This document shows positions 9,018 through 21,360 of a stretch of DNA of 64,000 bases, piece after piece. The position numbers were made by a program, and so were the translations under genes. The stretch's first letter is position 1. Every line of letters starts with the position of its first letter. The DNA is from Lunularia cruciata. Taxonomy: Eukaryota; Streptophyta; Marchantiopsida; Lunulariales; Lunulariaceae. The DNA lies in NCBI GenBank assembly GCA_948567375.1, contig OX419756.1, positions 46,948,333 through 47,012,332 of the forward strand, read 5' to 3'. The notes below the pieces were generated by a model, which saw only the letters and a program-made list of their open reading frames with translations, was not told the DNA's origin and searched no databases.

Positions 9018-12000
9018 ATGGGGAAACTTCCGGTTTTCTTTGGCAAGGATGGAGAAGATGTGGAGGCCTTTGTGAGAGACTTCAAGAGAGCTTGCATAGG
9101 AAACAATGAGAGGAGGAAGAATGAGTGGGCCTCATTATTACCAGATTTCTTTGAGGATGCAGCACTTACATGGTATGAGTCAGAATACCAAAAGAGAGAG
9201 AGGAGAGAGGGGGAAGAGGAGTCTTGGGAGACTTTGACTTCAGCACTCATTGAGAACTTTCTTCCTGATGAGAGTTATGAGAGATTGATGAGTGAGGTTA
9301 CATTTCTCAAGCAAGGAGATGGAGAGAAAGTGAGGGTCTATGTGGAAAGAGTGGAAAAGTTGGAGTCCAGATTTCGCATAGTGTTGAGGAAGGGTGGGGA
9401 TGATGTGGAGACTACAATGATTGGCATAGGGGCCATGCTCACCAAGAATTTTGTGGGAGGATTGAGACCACAAATTAGAAGCAAGGTGAGATATGAGAAA
9501 CCTTCTTCCAAGGTTGAAGCTATCAAGATCGCAATTCGTATGGAGGAGAGTTTGGAAGGGGATGAGAGTGATTTGGTGGTGAAGGAGGTTGTGCATCCTC
9601 CTCAAGGCTACAAGTATGGTGGAACTTCTGATACTTTGGTGACAAGGGTTGCACCACAAGTAGTAGTTGCTCCAATTCTTGCACCTCCACCAAAAGATCC
9701 ACTCCAAACCATCACAGAACAACTTGCGGATCTCAAGATCAATGTGGTGCAACTATGGGAGAAGAGAGAGGTGGATCAGAATGTAGGGAGAGGACCTAGG
9801 AGTTATGGAAACTATCCATATAGAGGAGGCCAACCAGCCAACAATTTCAATGATAGAAATTGTTTTGGTTGTGGAGGAAGAGGCCATATCCAAAGGAATT
9901 GCCCAAATTCCACTTACCATGGAAGAAGGGGTTATGAGGGAGCCAATAGAGGGAAAGAGGGAGGTAGTGAAACCCAAGTGGCTCCTAATCCCAACAAAGG
10001 TAAGGGGATAGCATCCATAGATGTGGTTGAGAGCAAGTATGAGAAGGGAGAGTGCTCAAACTCCAAGGGTCTTAATTTGGAGCTTTTGGCACAAGAGAAG
10101 AAGAGAGCTCGTTTTGCAGAGGATGTTCACTCTTCTCAAGGATTTACTTCAAGCAAGGATACTCCTATATCTACTAGGAGCACTCGCACCTCAGCACCAT
10201 CAACAACAAAGACTCCAAGGAAGAAGTTGGGGATGGAGGACTTCTTGATCTCAAAGCAACAATGGAACTACAATGTGTTGGAGGATGTTGGTAGTCACAA
10301 GGCTAACATCACAGTGGGCCAATTAATTGCTTTGAACCCTACCTTGAGAAAGGAGCTTAGAGGTGGTTTGAGTTCTACAAGGAGCAAAAAGAAGAAGAAG
10401 GCAAAAGTTCCAGTATCAATGGGGGTGGTGGATGCCAAGCCAGCACCATGGGAGGCTTGTGAATATGCCTCCAAGATTGATGTGAGAGTGAATGGTCACA
10501 ACATCAAGGATGCATTGGTTGATGGAGGATCAGCAGTGAATGCCATGTCAGAAAGGTTGATGAAGAAGTTGGGTATGATACCCTCAAGAGCTTCAACATT
10601 TGTGGTGAGCATGGCAAACAAGCAACAAGTTCGACCAGTAGGGGTGATGGATAAGGTGGTAGTTTCAGTTATGGGAGTTCAAAATCTCATGACTTTCCAA
10701 GTCTTGAAGGATTCAAGCTATGACTTACTTCTTGGGAGGCCATGGTTGAGAGCAGCACGCACAACTGATCGATGGCACAAAGGGTACTTGAGGATTGGGC
10801 CATCAAACCATAGAGTCACTGTTCCTGTGACTAACACCACCAACACTTCACATTCAGATACCCCATCTTCTAATTATTGGGAATCAGATTCTGAAGAAGG
10901 AGCTTCAGGTGTGGACACAAGCATGGAAGAGGAGACTTCCACGGAGGAAGATGAATCTGAATCTGATTCAGATGTGTATCCCTTGTGTGCTATGGATTTT
11001 GCACCTAAGCCAGAGGTTTTGAAGGACCCAGATAAATCACCATTGACACTTGAGGAGGTAGAGAGAAGGTTATCTACCCTCAAGTATGGCCCAAATGTTA
11101 CCAAGGAGGAGAAGGTGAGATTTGAGGAGATTTTCCGCAAGTTCATCCATGTGTTTGCTTTTAGTTACAAGGATTTGAAGGAAGTCACCTTGGAGGAGCA
11201 CAAGATAGAGGTGGAGTCACATGCAAGACCAATCCGCCAAAAGCAACGTCGCATTAGCCCACCAATATCTTTGGTTGTGAAGGAGGAGATTGATAAGCTC
11301 AAGGAGGCTGGATTTATCTTTGAGGTGGAGAATTCAGAATGGGTGTCTCTAATTGTCATTGTGAAGAAAAAGAATGGCAAGCTTCGGGTATGTGTGGATT
11401 ACAAGAAGCTTAATGCTGTTACCAAGAAGGACTACTACCCATTGCCATTCATTGATGAGATCTTGGAGGAGGTTGCAGGTCATGAGAGGTACAGTTTTGG
11501 AGATGGTTATAGTGGATATAACCAAATAAAGATTGCACCAGAGCATCAACAACTCACCACATTCACCACACCTTGGGGAACTTACGCTTTCAAGGTCATG
11601 CCTTTTGGGCTTTGCAATGCTCCAGCCACATTCCAACGGTTCATGAACAAGGTATTTGAACCTTTCATTGGGAAATTTGTGAGAGATTTCATTGATGACT
11701 TTTGTGTCTATGGGAGCAAGGAGGAGCACTTTGAGCACCTAATCAAAGTCTTGCAACGCTTGGATGAGGCAAATGCATCACTCAACCCAGAGAAGTGAAT
11801 TTTTGGATGTGAAGAAGGTCTACTTTTGGGGCACATCATCTCCAAGGATGGAATAGCAGTTGATCCTGAGAAGGTGAGGAAAATCTCAGACCTTCCATTC
11901 CCTTCAAGCTTGACAAAGTTACGCCAATTCTTGGGAATGGTTGGGTACTATAGGAGGTTCATCTTCTCATTTTCCAACAAGGCTTATGCATTGACCATCT

Positions 12001-13844
12001 ACATGAAGAAGGGTGTAGATTACATGGTGATTTTGGAAGACAAGGAGGCTCTCAAAGCTTTTGAGGAGCTCAAGCAATCCCTTGTTGTAGCTCCAATTCT
12101 TGCTAAACCTGATTGGAGTAAGCCTTTCATCCTCTACACTGATGCTTCTAATGTAGCTATAGGATGCACTCTTAGTCAATTAGACCAAGATGGGCATGAT
12201 CATCCAATAGCTTATGCTAGTAGGCAGATGGTTTCAGCAGAGAAGAACTACTCTGTCACAGAGAGAGAAGGGTTGGCAGTGATCTTTGGTCTCAAGAAGT
12301 TTAGACACTACTTGATTGGAGGGAAAGCCACAATTGTCACGGATCACAAGGCTTTGAAGTACATCTTCAACAAGCCTAATGTTGAAGGGAGACTAGCAAG
12401 GTGGATGATACTCTTGTCTGAGTATGACTACACAATTGAGGATAGGCCAGGAAAGAAACATGCAAATGCTGATTTGTTATCTAGAGCCTATGATCATGAT
12501 GGAGATGAGCCAGTAGATGATTCCTTCCCGGATGAGGAGCTCATGACAATCTCAGTCACTCAAGAGATTCCAATGGAGTACAAGGAGATTGTGGATTTTG
12601 TGACAAGAGGTAACTATCCAGAAGGGATGCATGCTAGGGAGAGGAAGGCCCTTGCAGCAAGATCTAGACCTTACACAATGGTGGAGGATATTCTTTTTCA
12701 CCAAGGAGCAGATGGTCTACTTCGAAGAGCAATGGGTAAGGAAGAGTCTATCCTACTCATAAAGGAGTTTCATGAAGGTTTAGTATGTGGAGGACACTTT
12801 GCAGGAAAGGTGACTGCTTTCAAGATTCTAGATGCAGGTTACCATTGGAGAGGGATTTTCAAGGATTGTCTTGATTATTGCAAAACTTGTCATGTTTGTC
12901 AAGCTTTTGCTAGAAAGTCTACATCCACTCCACCACTTAGATCAATTCCATTGCTAGGACCTTTTGAGAAGTGGGGAATTGATTTTGTAGGACCTCTCAA
13001 TAGAACCCCAAGGAACAATCGGTACATTGTGGTAGTTACTGATTACCTTACCAAGTGGGTTGAGGCTAGACCATTGAGGGACAAGAATGAAGATGAAGTG
13101 GGTAGATTTCTTTATGAACGCATTATCACTAGGTTTGGATGCCCTTTGGAGTTGGTTTCTGATAGAGGAGGAGAGTTTACAGGAAGCATTACTACAGCCA
13201 TGCTACGACATTTCTCTATCACACATAGAGTAACTACATCCTATAAGCCAAATTCCAATGGCTTGGCAGAGAGAACCAATCAGACCTTGTGCATGATGTT
13301 GGCCAAAGATGCAGAAATGGAGGGGGCTAAACATCATTGGGACAAGAGGATTCATGCAGTTTTGTGGGAGTATAGGACAACCATGAAGACTTCCACTGGA
13401 TATTCTCCATTCCAATTGGTGTATGGTATTGAGTCTACCTTACCTATTCACTTTGATCTTCCTACCTTCCAAAGCATTCATAGGAGATTGAAGAAAGCAC
13501 AAGGAAGTGATGCAGGGAAGTCAAGGAAGGATCAACTCATGGAGTTGGAAGAGGCAAGAGCAGTTGCTATGGTTCGAGTGGAGCAAGCCCAAAGAAAACA
13601 AAAGGAGAGCTATGACAAGAGGCAAGGCAAGAAGAAGGTGGAGCCTTTCAAAGAAGGTGATTGGGTAATGTTGTTTGATTCCATTCGATTCAAGAGAGTG
13701 CAAAAGAAGTTTTTGCCTAAGTACTTTGGACCTTTCATAGTAGAGAAGGTGTGGGGCAATTACACCTATGATCTCAAGGAGTTGGGAGGAAGACACTTTG
13801 ATAGGATTAACCATGATAAGTTGAAGATGTACCATAGAAGGTAG
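9018..13844 (+). pseudogene. M1 gag-pol polyprotein, single frame, broken by one stop
   Basis: One frame of about 1608 codons encodes gag and pol, with no frameshift between them. The gag capsid-like region is at residues 30-165 and the CCHC knuckle CFGCGGRGHIQRNC is at about 282-295. The aspartic protease motif DGGS is at 502-505. The RT core has the catalytic FIDD at 891-894. The single TGA at 11796-11798 lies where M2 has TGC (Cys). After it, RNase H shows the D (TDAS), E (TERE), D (TDH) triad. Integrase shows an H2C2 finger (HEG...CKTCHVC), then D (GIDFVGP), D (SDRGGEF) and E (LAERTN). The C-terminus has the GPF motif and no chromodomain. ATG 9018 follows a purine-rich leader. The lineage is Athila/Tat by FIDDFCVYG. 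Confidence 0.92.
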
Positions 13845-13880
13845 AGAGACCTTCACTTTGAGTACAAAGTGAAAACTTAG

Positions 13881-13892
13881 TCCGGGGGTAAA
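13881..13892 (+). other. Polypurine tract of M1
   Basis: A purine-rich run (CCGGGGGTAAA) abuts the 3' LTR start, where plus-strand synthesis would be primed. Confidence 0.6.
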
Positions 13893-14571
13893 TGTAACAC
13901 CCATTTGTGCATGTGTGTGGTATTGTGATATTTAGCTTGGTATTACAAGTACTTAAGAGATATTATTTATATAGAGATAAAGGATGGTTCTATATTAGTC
14001 ATGGTTAGCTAAAGTTAGTCATAGCTAAGATAGATGGGACCTTACTTTAGAGGAAGTAGAAAAGATGAGCACCACTATTTTGGATTTTAGTGTGTTGACT
14101 TGGTATTATTCCTAGGTGTTTGGCTTTGGGGAAAGAGTTGAGAACTCTTGGGCCCGCAAGCCTTTTTGTTTTGGATTCTTCTTTAGTCCAAGGATAGCCC
14201 ATGTGAAGGAATCCTTGCTTTAGTGGTTGGGTCAAGATAAGGGGAATATGCCCATGTGAATGGATATTCCTTTCTACTTTTTGACTTTACTTGACTTTTA
14301 GTCTAGTAACTTGAGTTACTACGGTAATTAGTAACTTTGGTACGTAACTATTTCACAAGTATATAAACAAGGAGTGAGGAAGTACTCATCATCCTTTCAT
14401 TTGTAACTATCTCTCTCTCATTGAGTTCTCTAGTGAGCAATGTCTTGAGTCTTGGAGTGTTAGCCTTGGAGGAGTATGATGGAGTTGGGGTTCCTTGCCT
14501 TCTTAGTCCATGGTGCGCTACCATAATAGCCATCAGAGGTTCATCCTGAGTGAGAGACAGGCCGGCTCACA
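13893..14571 (+). repeat. 3' LTR of M1
   Basis: It is 679 bp, the same length as the 5' LTR and almost the same sequence. Differences I noticed are G to A in GAGGAGGTACT versus GAGGAAGTACT, and C to T in TTTGCAACT versus TTTGTAACT. Confidence 0.95.
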
Positions 14572-15040
14572 GTACAGGAGAGAGGAAATTTTCAAAGTGC
14601 TTTTGTGTAGGACAGTGGGAGAGGAAAGCAAGGCTATGCAGGAATTTTTGAATTGAGAGAGGGTGTGTAGGAGAAGAGAAATTTAGAAGTGCTTTGGGCT
14701 GGACAGTGGGAGAGGGGAGCAAGGCTGTGCAGGAATTTTTGAATTGAGATAGGGTGTGCAGGAGGGGGAAATTTTTGAAGTGCTCTTGTGCAGCTTTGGG
14801 CTGGACAGTGGAAGAGGAAAACAAGAATGTACATGAATTTTTCAATTGAGATAGGGTGTACAGGAGAGAGGAAATTTTCAAAGTGCTTTTGTGTAGGATA
14901 GTGGGAGAGGAAAGCAAGGCTATGCAGGAATTTTTGAAATGAGAGAGGGTGTGTAGGAGAAGAGAAATTTAGAAGTGCTTTGGGCTGGACAGTGGGAGAG
15001 GGAAGCAAGGCTGTGCAAGAATTTTCAAAGTGAGTTGAGG
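14572..15040 (+). repeat. Tandem-repeat array inside N, right part
   Basis: The array resumes after M1 with cores at 14611, 14702, 14804, 14897 and 14988 (spacings 91, 102, 93, 91). The monomer-type order continues the three-monomer cycle of the left part. Removing M1 plus one GTAC copy restores a 93-bp spacing across the junction. The array fades out near 15040. The following 1 kb to 16087 holds no gene I recognise. Confidence 0.9.
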
Positions 15041-16091
15041 TGGTAGTGGACAGGGGAAGGTGTCCTCACAAAGGGATTGTAGGGTTTTGACAGTACAAGG
15101 GTAGGGATATTTTCCTCGAGTGTAAAGCTTTATGAGACTTGGCTGGAGGAGTTGAATTTTGCCGAGAAAGGATTGGACTAGAGTGAAGTTTGGAGAGTTG
15201 GTCTGCTAAGGAGAGAAGAGGATCTTCAAGGGCTTTTGCCTTGAGCAATGATAGGTAAAAGGAGATTTTCAAAGGGTTTTGCTATGAGTAGTGAGGGGAA
15301 CTAGAGTGAAGGTTTGGAGTTGCTTTGCTGAGGAGGTGACAAGAGAGGAAGGAAGTTTCGAAAGAAATCTGCTGGCTGAGCATGGCAAGAGAGTGAGGAG
15401 AGAAATGCCAAAGGTGACAACAGTACAAATTCACAATGATAGGAGGGGAGAATCACCAAAGGAGATCTGCCAAACAACAATCTTAGGGAGAGACCTGCAG
15501 ACATGAAGCTAAATGTTGTAAGGGATTGGAGTTAGGACCTGGATGTTTCCTGTTTTGTATATGCTTAATTAGACAATGTGCTTGATGCAAAACTATTCAG
15601 TCTAAGTTTTGATCATCATGAAGAATTTATGAATTTTGGAGAATGCGGTGCGGTGATGGAAGTGACATTCCTCGTGAATGAATGGTCTTTGGACAAAATT
15701 CCGGGGTAGAATTGGTTGCATGACCTGTGGACGGGTCCACAAATCCCACCAAGTCTGTGCTTTGGGCCAAACATGACTATCACTGCAAAAACCCCACCCA
15801 TCTAAGAATGACAGACTAAGAAAAGAGTTTGGAATGACAAATCAGGAATAGTAGCCATAGAACAAGCAGGAAAATTTAACCTAAAGCCTATGCAAGTATT
15901 CATTGGCAAGGATCAGCACCTGGAATAGTGATAAACAATCTCCCAAGAGAAGCTGCTGTCATAAATCTAAAGAAGAGAACTAGTGCCACACTACGGAAGA
16001 ACTGTCAAGTCCATGACAAACAAGACAGCCTAAGCACATGCAGCCAGGTGCCTGGTACAATCTTGAGACCTTACAATCCCCGCGACACCGG

Positions 16092-17161
16092 CAGACTGGG
16101 CACACTTGAGAAACAATTTCTTGGAACATTTTTGAGAAGTTGATTACAACACGAGTGTCTTTGTGGCACTCAACAATTTGGACAGAGGCAAGAAGTAGAA
16201 GTTGAGAGACTACTCTGAACGGTTCATGGTGCTCTTGAACCAAGTCCCAAAGCAATTGGGTGTGGTGGGTTACTCCAATGCCCAAGCTATCACTTGGTTC
16301 CTAGGAGGACTCTCACCAGAGATTTGGATCTTTGCCAGGGAGAGGAATGTAACTTCCCTAGACAAGGAACTCAAACATGTTGCCCGCTATGAGGTGGCTC
16401 ACTCTCACTTTGCCAGCAATCAAAGAAACCGAGAGAAGAAAGGCCAAAAGCCCAGAAGGAGAGCTTCTTGCAGTACATCCTCTTCTTTAGAGGAATCCTC
16501 CACGTCTTCAAGCTCTTATTTGGAATCTGAAGAAGAATCGAAGCCAAGATGAGTGCAAAGACGTGGGAGTAAGAAACCATTGACACCTCTAGCAAAGAGT
16601 GTACATAAGGCGGATACCAAGCTGGATGCTCTTATAAAAGAGTTTTTGGATTTTAAGATCCAGATGATTGGGATGAAGGATCAAAGGAAGCCCCCATCAT
16701 TTGGCAGATCTAATGTATGATGCACCGCGTGTGGCAAGTCAAGCCATGCAAATACGGAGTGCAATACTTGTAATGCATTCTCGGTGCACCAGATTGATTG
16801 CATTCAAGGATGGAACCAGGAAGAGGAAGAGGAAGAGGAGGCTGTATACCAAACTCAAGGGGTATAGGCTCAGGCTAGCACCTCGTATCAAGGTCCAAGG
16901 TACGGACCAAGGGAGTATTACTCCAATGCTCCTCCATGAAGACCACCAATGAGCAACCAAAATCGACCTCAAAATGTGGTACTTGGGGCATGTTACAATT
17001 GTGGCTCGATGGGACATTGGTCTCCAAACTATCCGGAGTCAAGAAGGCAAATTGGGTATGTTCCTTTGTGGAAATTGCAAAGGATCTGGTCATACGAGCA
17101 ACCAGTGCCCTCATCTACCAAACCCAAAGCTGCCGATAAAGTATGTATAGACCCCGGCTGA
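16092..17161 (+). pseudogene. Element 1 gag, C-terminal part with zinc knuckle
   Basis: Gag resumes after N with LEKQFLGTF, then NNLDRGKK, LRDYSERFMVLLNQVP and WFLGGLSPE (longest open piece 16202-16552), and a Ser-rich hinge. A zinc knuckle near 16990 reads CYNCGSMGHWSPNY, with the last Cys changed to Tyr. Frames change several times. This is the nucleocapsid side of gag and is non-functional. Confidence 0.75.
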
Positions 17162-17276
17162 GTGTGCAGCGCTTCAGGCAAAGGATAAAACAACTATAAA
17201 TTGTATAACACTTGAGGAGGAGAGACCTCAGGAAGGAAGCCCAACCTTGGAAGGAGAATAGCAAGATCTTGAAATT

Positions 17277-18180
17277 TTGAAGGTTGAGACATGCACAAGC
17301 AAGAAGAAGCATGATCTCAAAGAACTGAGTACAATCTCGTTGTCTTCAAGAAAAGTGAAGAGGCTGTGCCCAAAGGCAATCCTTTCTACCAAGGAGGAAA
17401 AGATCCTTGCAAAAGCCAAAGCTAAAGCCTTGCAGAAAGAACTCAAGGAAGCAATACTCAAGACCCGTGAATTGAGTTTGGAGGGGGAGACAAAGACAAA
17501 GCCTCCAATTTTTCTAGTAGACATCCGATCCAAAGTAAAAGATCTGATCCAAACCAAGGTGGGCCAACTTGAGGAACCTTGGGTCAAGACCACAGGTACT
17601 CCCATCACCATCATGAAGTGTCCCAAAATCAAATTTGAACATGGAGAGACTTCAAACCCGAAGCCGAAGGCAAAGATGGTGAAATTAGGGAGGGGGTATC
17701 CCAATACAATATTGTAGCGGACTTGGCAACCACAAATGCAAATGTCACATTTAAGCAATTGTGGGAAGACAATAAGCTGTACAAAAGGCAACTGAACTCT
17801 GCCTTCAAGAAAGTAAGAGTGATGTCTAAGAAAGACCTGCCCGCTATATATTGTATTGAACAAGAAGATCTAGGATCTCATGAGGTTGATGCGGAGATTG
17901 CAGGGTGCATGATCACATCAATACCCCTTGATTTGGGTTCTAGTGTGAATGTCATGACCAAGGATACTGCAAATTGACTCGGGTATCACACGTTTGAGCC
18001 AACACCTCGAGTCTTGAAATTTGCAAACCAAACCAAGAGACGGCTATTGGGCATGCTATCAAACATTACCATGATCATTGGAGGGGTGCTCTTCAAGTTG
18101 AACTACATTGAGTTGCAACCAATGACCAAAACTGGTTACCCATTGTTGATTGGAAGACCCTAGTTGTATAGTGTATAGTT
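17277..18180 (+). pseudogene. Element 1 protease region
   Basis: A Lys/Glu-rich linker (17277-17717) leads to a retropepsin-like segment (17723-17977 and beyond). The putative active site is LDLGSSVNVM near 17930, with Leu-Gly in place of the usual Thr/Ser-Gly. A C-terminal YPLLIGRP-like motif lies near 18140-18160, just before a stop. It would cleave the polyprotein. Stops show it is inactive. Confidence 0.65.
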
Positions 18181-18327
18181 GTGGTGGATTGGCACTAGCA
18201 GAAGCTACGGTTCAAGGACATTTTGTTAGAAGACCAGAAGCTAGTGATTGTGAGTTGGATGAAGGTTCTCCATCTCGGGGAAACAAGTTTGTGAGAAGAT
18301 GAGGATGAATCCAAAGACTAATAATCT

Positions 18328-19300
18328 TTGTCCTTAGAAGACTCTGACAACAAAGTCCAAGTCAATTACTTGGAATGCTACAAGGTGGATGTAGAAGATG
18401 AAGACCCATATGACCTCGCCTTGCGTGAACCTGACTTAGAGGAAGGGAGTTTGATGGCAGCTCAACTTGGATTAAGCCAAATAAGCCATGTTGAAGGAGT
18501 CATCAACCCCGATGACTGTCAAGATGTTGTCTTGATTGAAGGAAATTTTTTGAAAATCTTGAAGACAGTCACTTTGGAAGAGTTGGCAGGATACACTGCC
18601 TTGTTTATAGAATTCCAAGATGTATTTTCCTGGTCTGTCAATCAAATGCTGTGTATTCCACAAGAGTTTGGAGAGCACTGGATTGATCTTGTTGAATGCA
18701 CAGTTCAGGTTTGACAAAGACAATACCGCTTGAACCCAAAGTAATCACTCTTGGTGAAAGACAAAATTGACAAGTACTTAAGGGCCAGATTAATCTTTGC
18801 TGTCTTAAGCAGTGAGTGGGTCTTCCCCATTGTCATTGTCTTGAAGAAGAAAATGGGGAAGATCTGAGTGTGCCAAGATTTCCGCAAGTTAAATGCAGTC
18901 ACAAGGAAGGATCATCATCCCTTGCCTTTTATCGATACAATTTTGGACCAAGTAGCTAGTCACCCTTGTTATAGTTTTCTTGATGGATTTTCAAGATACA
19001 ATCAAGTGTCCATCTGAGAAGAGGACAAGGATAAGACCACATTCACAACCAATTGGGGCACTTTTGCTTACAATCAAATGCCCTTTGGGTTGTGTAATGC
19101 TCTTGCTACTTTCCAGCGGATGATGAATTTGATCTTCAAGGATTTCTTGTGCAAATTTGTGGAAGTCTTCATTGATGATTTTTGTGTGTTTGGGCAAAGA
19201 GATGTACATTTGGATTACCTTCACCAAACTTTTGAAAGGTGTCATTTTGCCGGTTTGTCATTACACCCAGAGAAATGCTTCTTTGCAATGAAGTAGGGAA
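18328..19300 (+). pseudogene. Element 1 reverse transcriptase
   Basis: 18328-18714 is the acidic pre-RT region. RT motifs follow: LNAVTRKDHHPLPFID near 18890, then SFLDGFSRYNQ, TTFTTNWGTFAY, MPFGLCNALATFQR (19078 onwards) and the catalytic FIDDFCVFG near 19172. Stops occur within and between segments. The FIDDF variant is shared with M1 and M2. Confidence 0.85.
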
Positions 19301-19962
19301 TTCTTCTAGGGCATTGGGTGTCAAGCCAAGGTATTGAAGTTGATGTCAAGAAGGTCAAAGTAATCTCAGCTTTGGAATCCCCAGAGAACATCTAGGAGCT
19401 AAGAGCCTTCTTGGGACATGTTGGATACTATAGACATTTTGTTTCAAACTATGCAATGCTTGCTGCACCCCTTACAAAGCTTTTGAAGAAATCCAAAGAC
19501 TACTTGTGGGAAGCAAATCAAGAAGAAGCTTTCTAGGTATTGAAGAAGATATTGGTTGAAGCACCAATCACAAGGTCCCCAAATTGGGACATCCCTGTTC
19601 ATGTATATGTGGATACTTTGTCCATGGCAATTGGAGTAATCTTGAGTCAGAAGGACAACGAGAAGAAAGATTACCCCATCTATTATGCCAACCAACAACT
19701 TTCAATTTCAGAAAAGAACTATTTGATGACTGAAAGAGAAGCACTTGGAATGGTGTTTGCCTACAAGAAATTTTGCCACTACCCACTGGGATATGAGTTT
19801 GTCTTTTATGTTGACCATTACACATTGCGACATTTGGTCAAGAAGGCAGATTTATCCGAGCAAATTGCAAGATGGATCTTGTTGTTACAAGAATTCACAT
19901 ATATTGTACAAGTAAGGAAAGGAGAGCTTTGCATTCAAATGCAGACTTCCTATCCAGGTTAG
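19301..19962 (+). pseudogene. Element 1 RNase H
   Basis: LGHVGYYRHF-like connection sequence near 19410 precedes the RNase H fold (open 19540-19962). The first acidic residue is in VDTLSMAIG. NYLMTEREALGMVFA gives the second and VDHYTLRHL the third. The chain ends near LCIQMQTSYPG with a stop. It is degraded. Confidence 0.8.
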
Positions 19963-20030
19963 AAACTCAAGACTAGGAATGGGAGATCGACGATTGGTTC
20001 CATGATGAATAGTTATATCAATTAACAGCA

Positions 20031-21188
20031 ATGCAAAGTATGAGGTATGTAGCCAAATACCATTATCTGCATACTCTCCATTGTCCAAAAGGGTTGGACC
20101 CAGAGAAGAGGGCAGTCTTTCTTAGGAAAATGGGGCCATATCAACTAAAACACAACATTTTATTCAAGATGTGCAAAGACAAAGTACTTTGGCGATGCTT
20201 GGAGTCATACAAAGTTGGAGGTATAATCAAGTCTTTACACTCCAAAGCATTGGGGGAACACTATGCTCTGAAGAATACTATAAAGAAGATTCTTTCATTG
20301 GGGTACTGGTGGCCTACAATGTACAAAGACACACATGCCCATATTCAAAGCTGTGAAGCCTGTTAGAGAACGAGAAAGTTGACGGCTATTTCCCAATGAC
20401 CTTTGAGACCAATTTTACCCTTAGCCCTATTTGAGAAATGGGGAATTGATTTTGTGGGACCAATACAATTGGTAGCCCGAGTCACAAGAAAACACTACAT
20501 TTTGGTTTGCACTGACTATGCTACCAAGATGGTCAAAGCTAAAGCAACTCGCAAAGATGATGTAGAAATAGTGGCGGAATTTTTCTTTCAAAACATCATA
20601 TCCCAATACAGATGTCCTTTAGAATTGGTTAGTGACAAAGGGACACATTTCTTGAACTTTGTGATGGAGGCATTAACAAAATACTTTTAGATTAAACATT
20701 GGAAGACGACTCCTTATAATCCAAAAGCAAATTGCTTAACAGAAAAGGTGAATGGGTTACTTTGCAAAATTCTGAATAAGATGACTATCAATTATGCCTA
20801 TGACTAGGATACAAAATTACCAGCCGCGTTGTGGGCATATCAAACAATAGAAATGATTACAACCAAGCAAACTCCATATTTCTTGACATACGGCTTGCAC
20901 CCTATACTACCAGTTGAATTTGAAGTCTTGAAATATCGAATTCTTTGCAAAGAACAATTGTTGGAAGAAGATAGTCAGGAGCTTCAAATCTATCAATTGA
21001 TGTGGTTAGAAGAGAAAAGAGACAATGCAATGCAAACCACAAAAGAAGTACAAGAACAAAGGAAAGTCAAGCACGATAAGCACATCAAGCCTGTGATTGT
21101 TTGCAAAGGAGATTTGGTTTTGTTATACGACAATTGCCAAATACTTTTTCTAGGCAAATTGCATTTGAGATGGATGGAGCCTTATTGA
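20031..21188 (+). pseudogene. Element 1 integrase
   Basis: Open pieces are 20031-20366 (ALGEHYAL...CEAC, zinc H2C2), 20403-20690 (GIDFVGP and SDKGTHF, first two catalytic Asp) and 20829-21188 (C-terminal part). Between them LTEKVN supplies the Glu. Several stops are present. No chromodomain or PHD follows. About 160 bp of untranslated sequence then leads to the polypurine tract. Confidence 0.85.
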
Positions 21189-21344
21189 GTTCTTCATCTT
21201 TATGACAATGGGTCCATTCAACTTGCAGACTTGGAAGGGCAACCATTTGTCACTTGAGTGAATGGGTAGAGAGTTTGGAGTATTGGACCATAAACTTGGA
21301 AGTCTCTAAGACACTCAAGGTCTATGTTTGCGAGGACACTCACA

Positions 21345-21360
21345 TTTGAGGGAGGGGGTA
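21345..21360 (+). other. Polypurine tract of Element 1
   Basis: TTTGAGGGAGGGGGTA is directly upstream of the 3' LTR start. Confidence 0.75.

Larger units (their letters stand above)
6770..14571 (+). mobile_element. M1: nearly intact Athila/Tat-like Ty3/gypsy element, 7802 bp
   Basis: Two 679-bp LTRs that are nearly identical (I noticed two differences) flank a primer site, an accessory ORF region, a single-frame gag-pol and a polypurine tract (CCGGGGGTAAA, ending 13892). The flanking GTAC (6766-6769 and 14572-14575) is a 4-bp target duplication inside the tandem array, and the array continues in phase on both sides. Only two nonsense changes break the main ORFs: TGA at 8483-8485 in the accessory ORF and TGA at 11796-11798 in pol. 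It is the youngest element in the window by LTR identity. A related inverted copy, M2, lies at 39560-47372. Confidence 0.95.
5150..16087. mobile_element. Insert N: unclassified insertion in Element 1 gag, carrying a satellite-like array
   Basis: The insert begins TGTCGTTGGG and ends CCCCGCGACA, so its termini are the inverted pair TGTCG/CGACA. It is flanked by CCGG (5146-5149 and 16088-16091). Without nested M1 it is about 3.1 kb. I find no second copy of its first bases near the right end, no primer site and no protein domain. The termini look LTR-like, but no LTR pair is visible. It may be a non-autonomous LTR derivative (LARD-like) with one end lost, or a DNA transposon with very short terminal repeats. 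The 5150-5590 and 15050-16087 arms hold no coding sequence I recognise. Confidence 0.55.

Noticed and set aside
14567-15008. Minus-strand ORFs of 116 and 124 codons
   Set aside because: Same tandem array, same reason.
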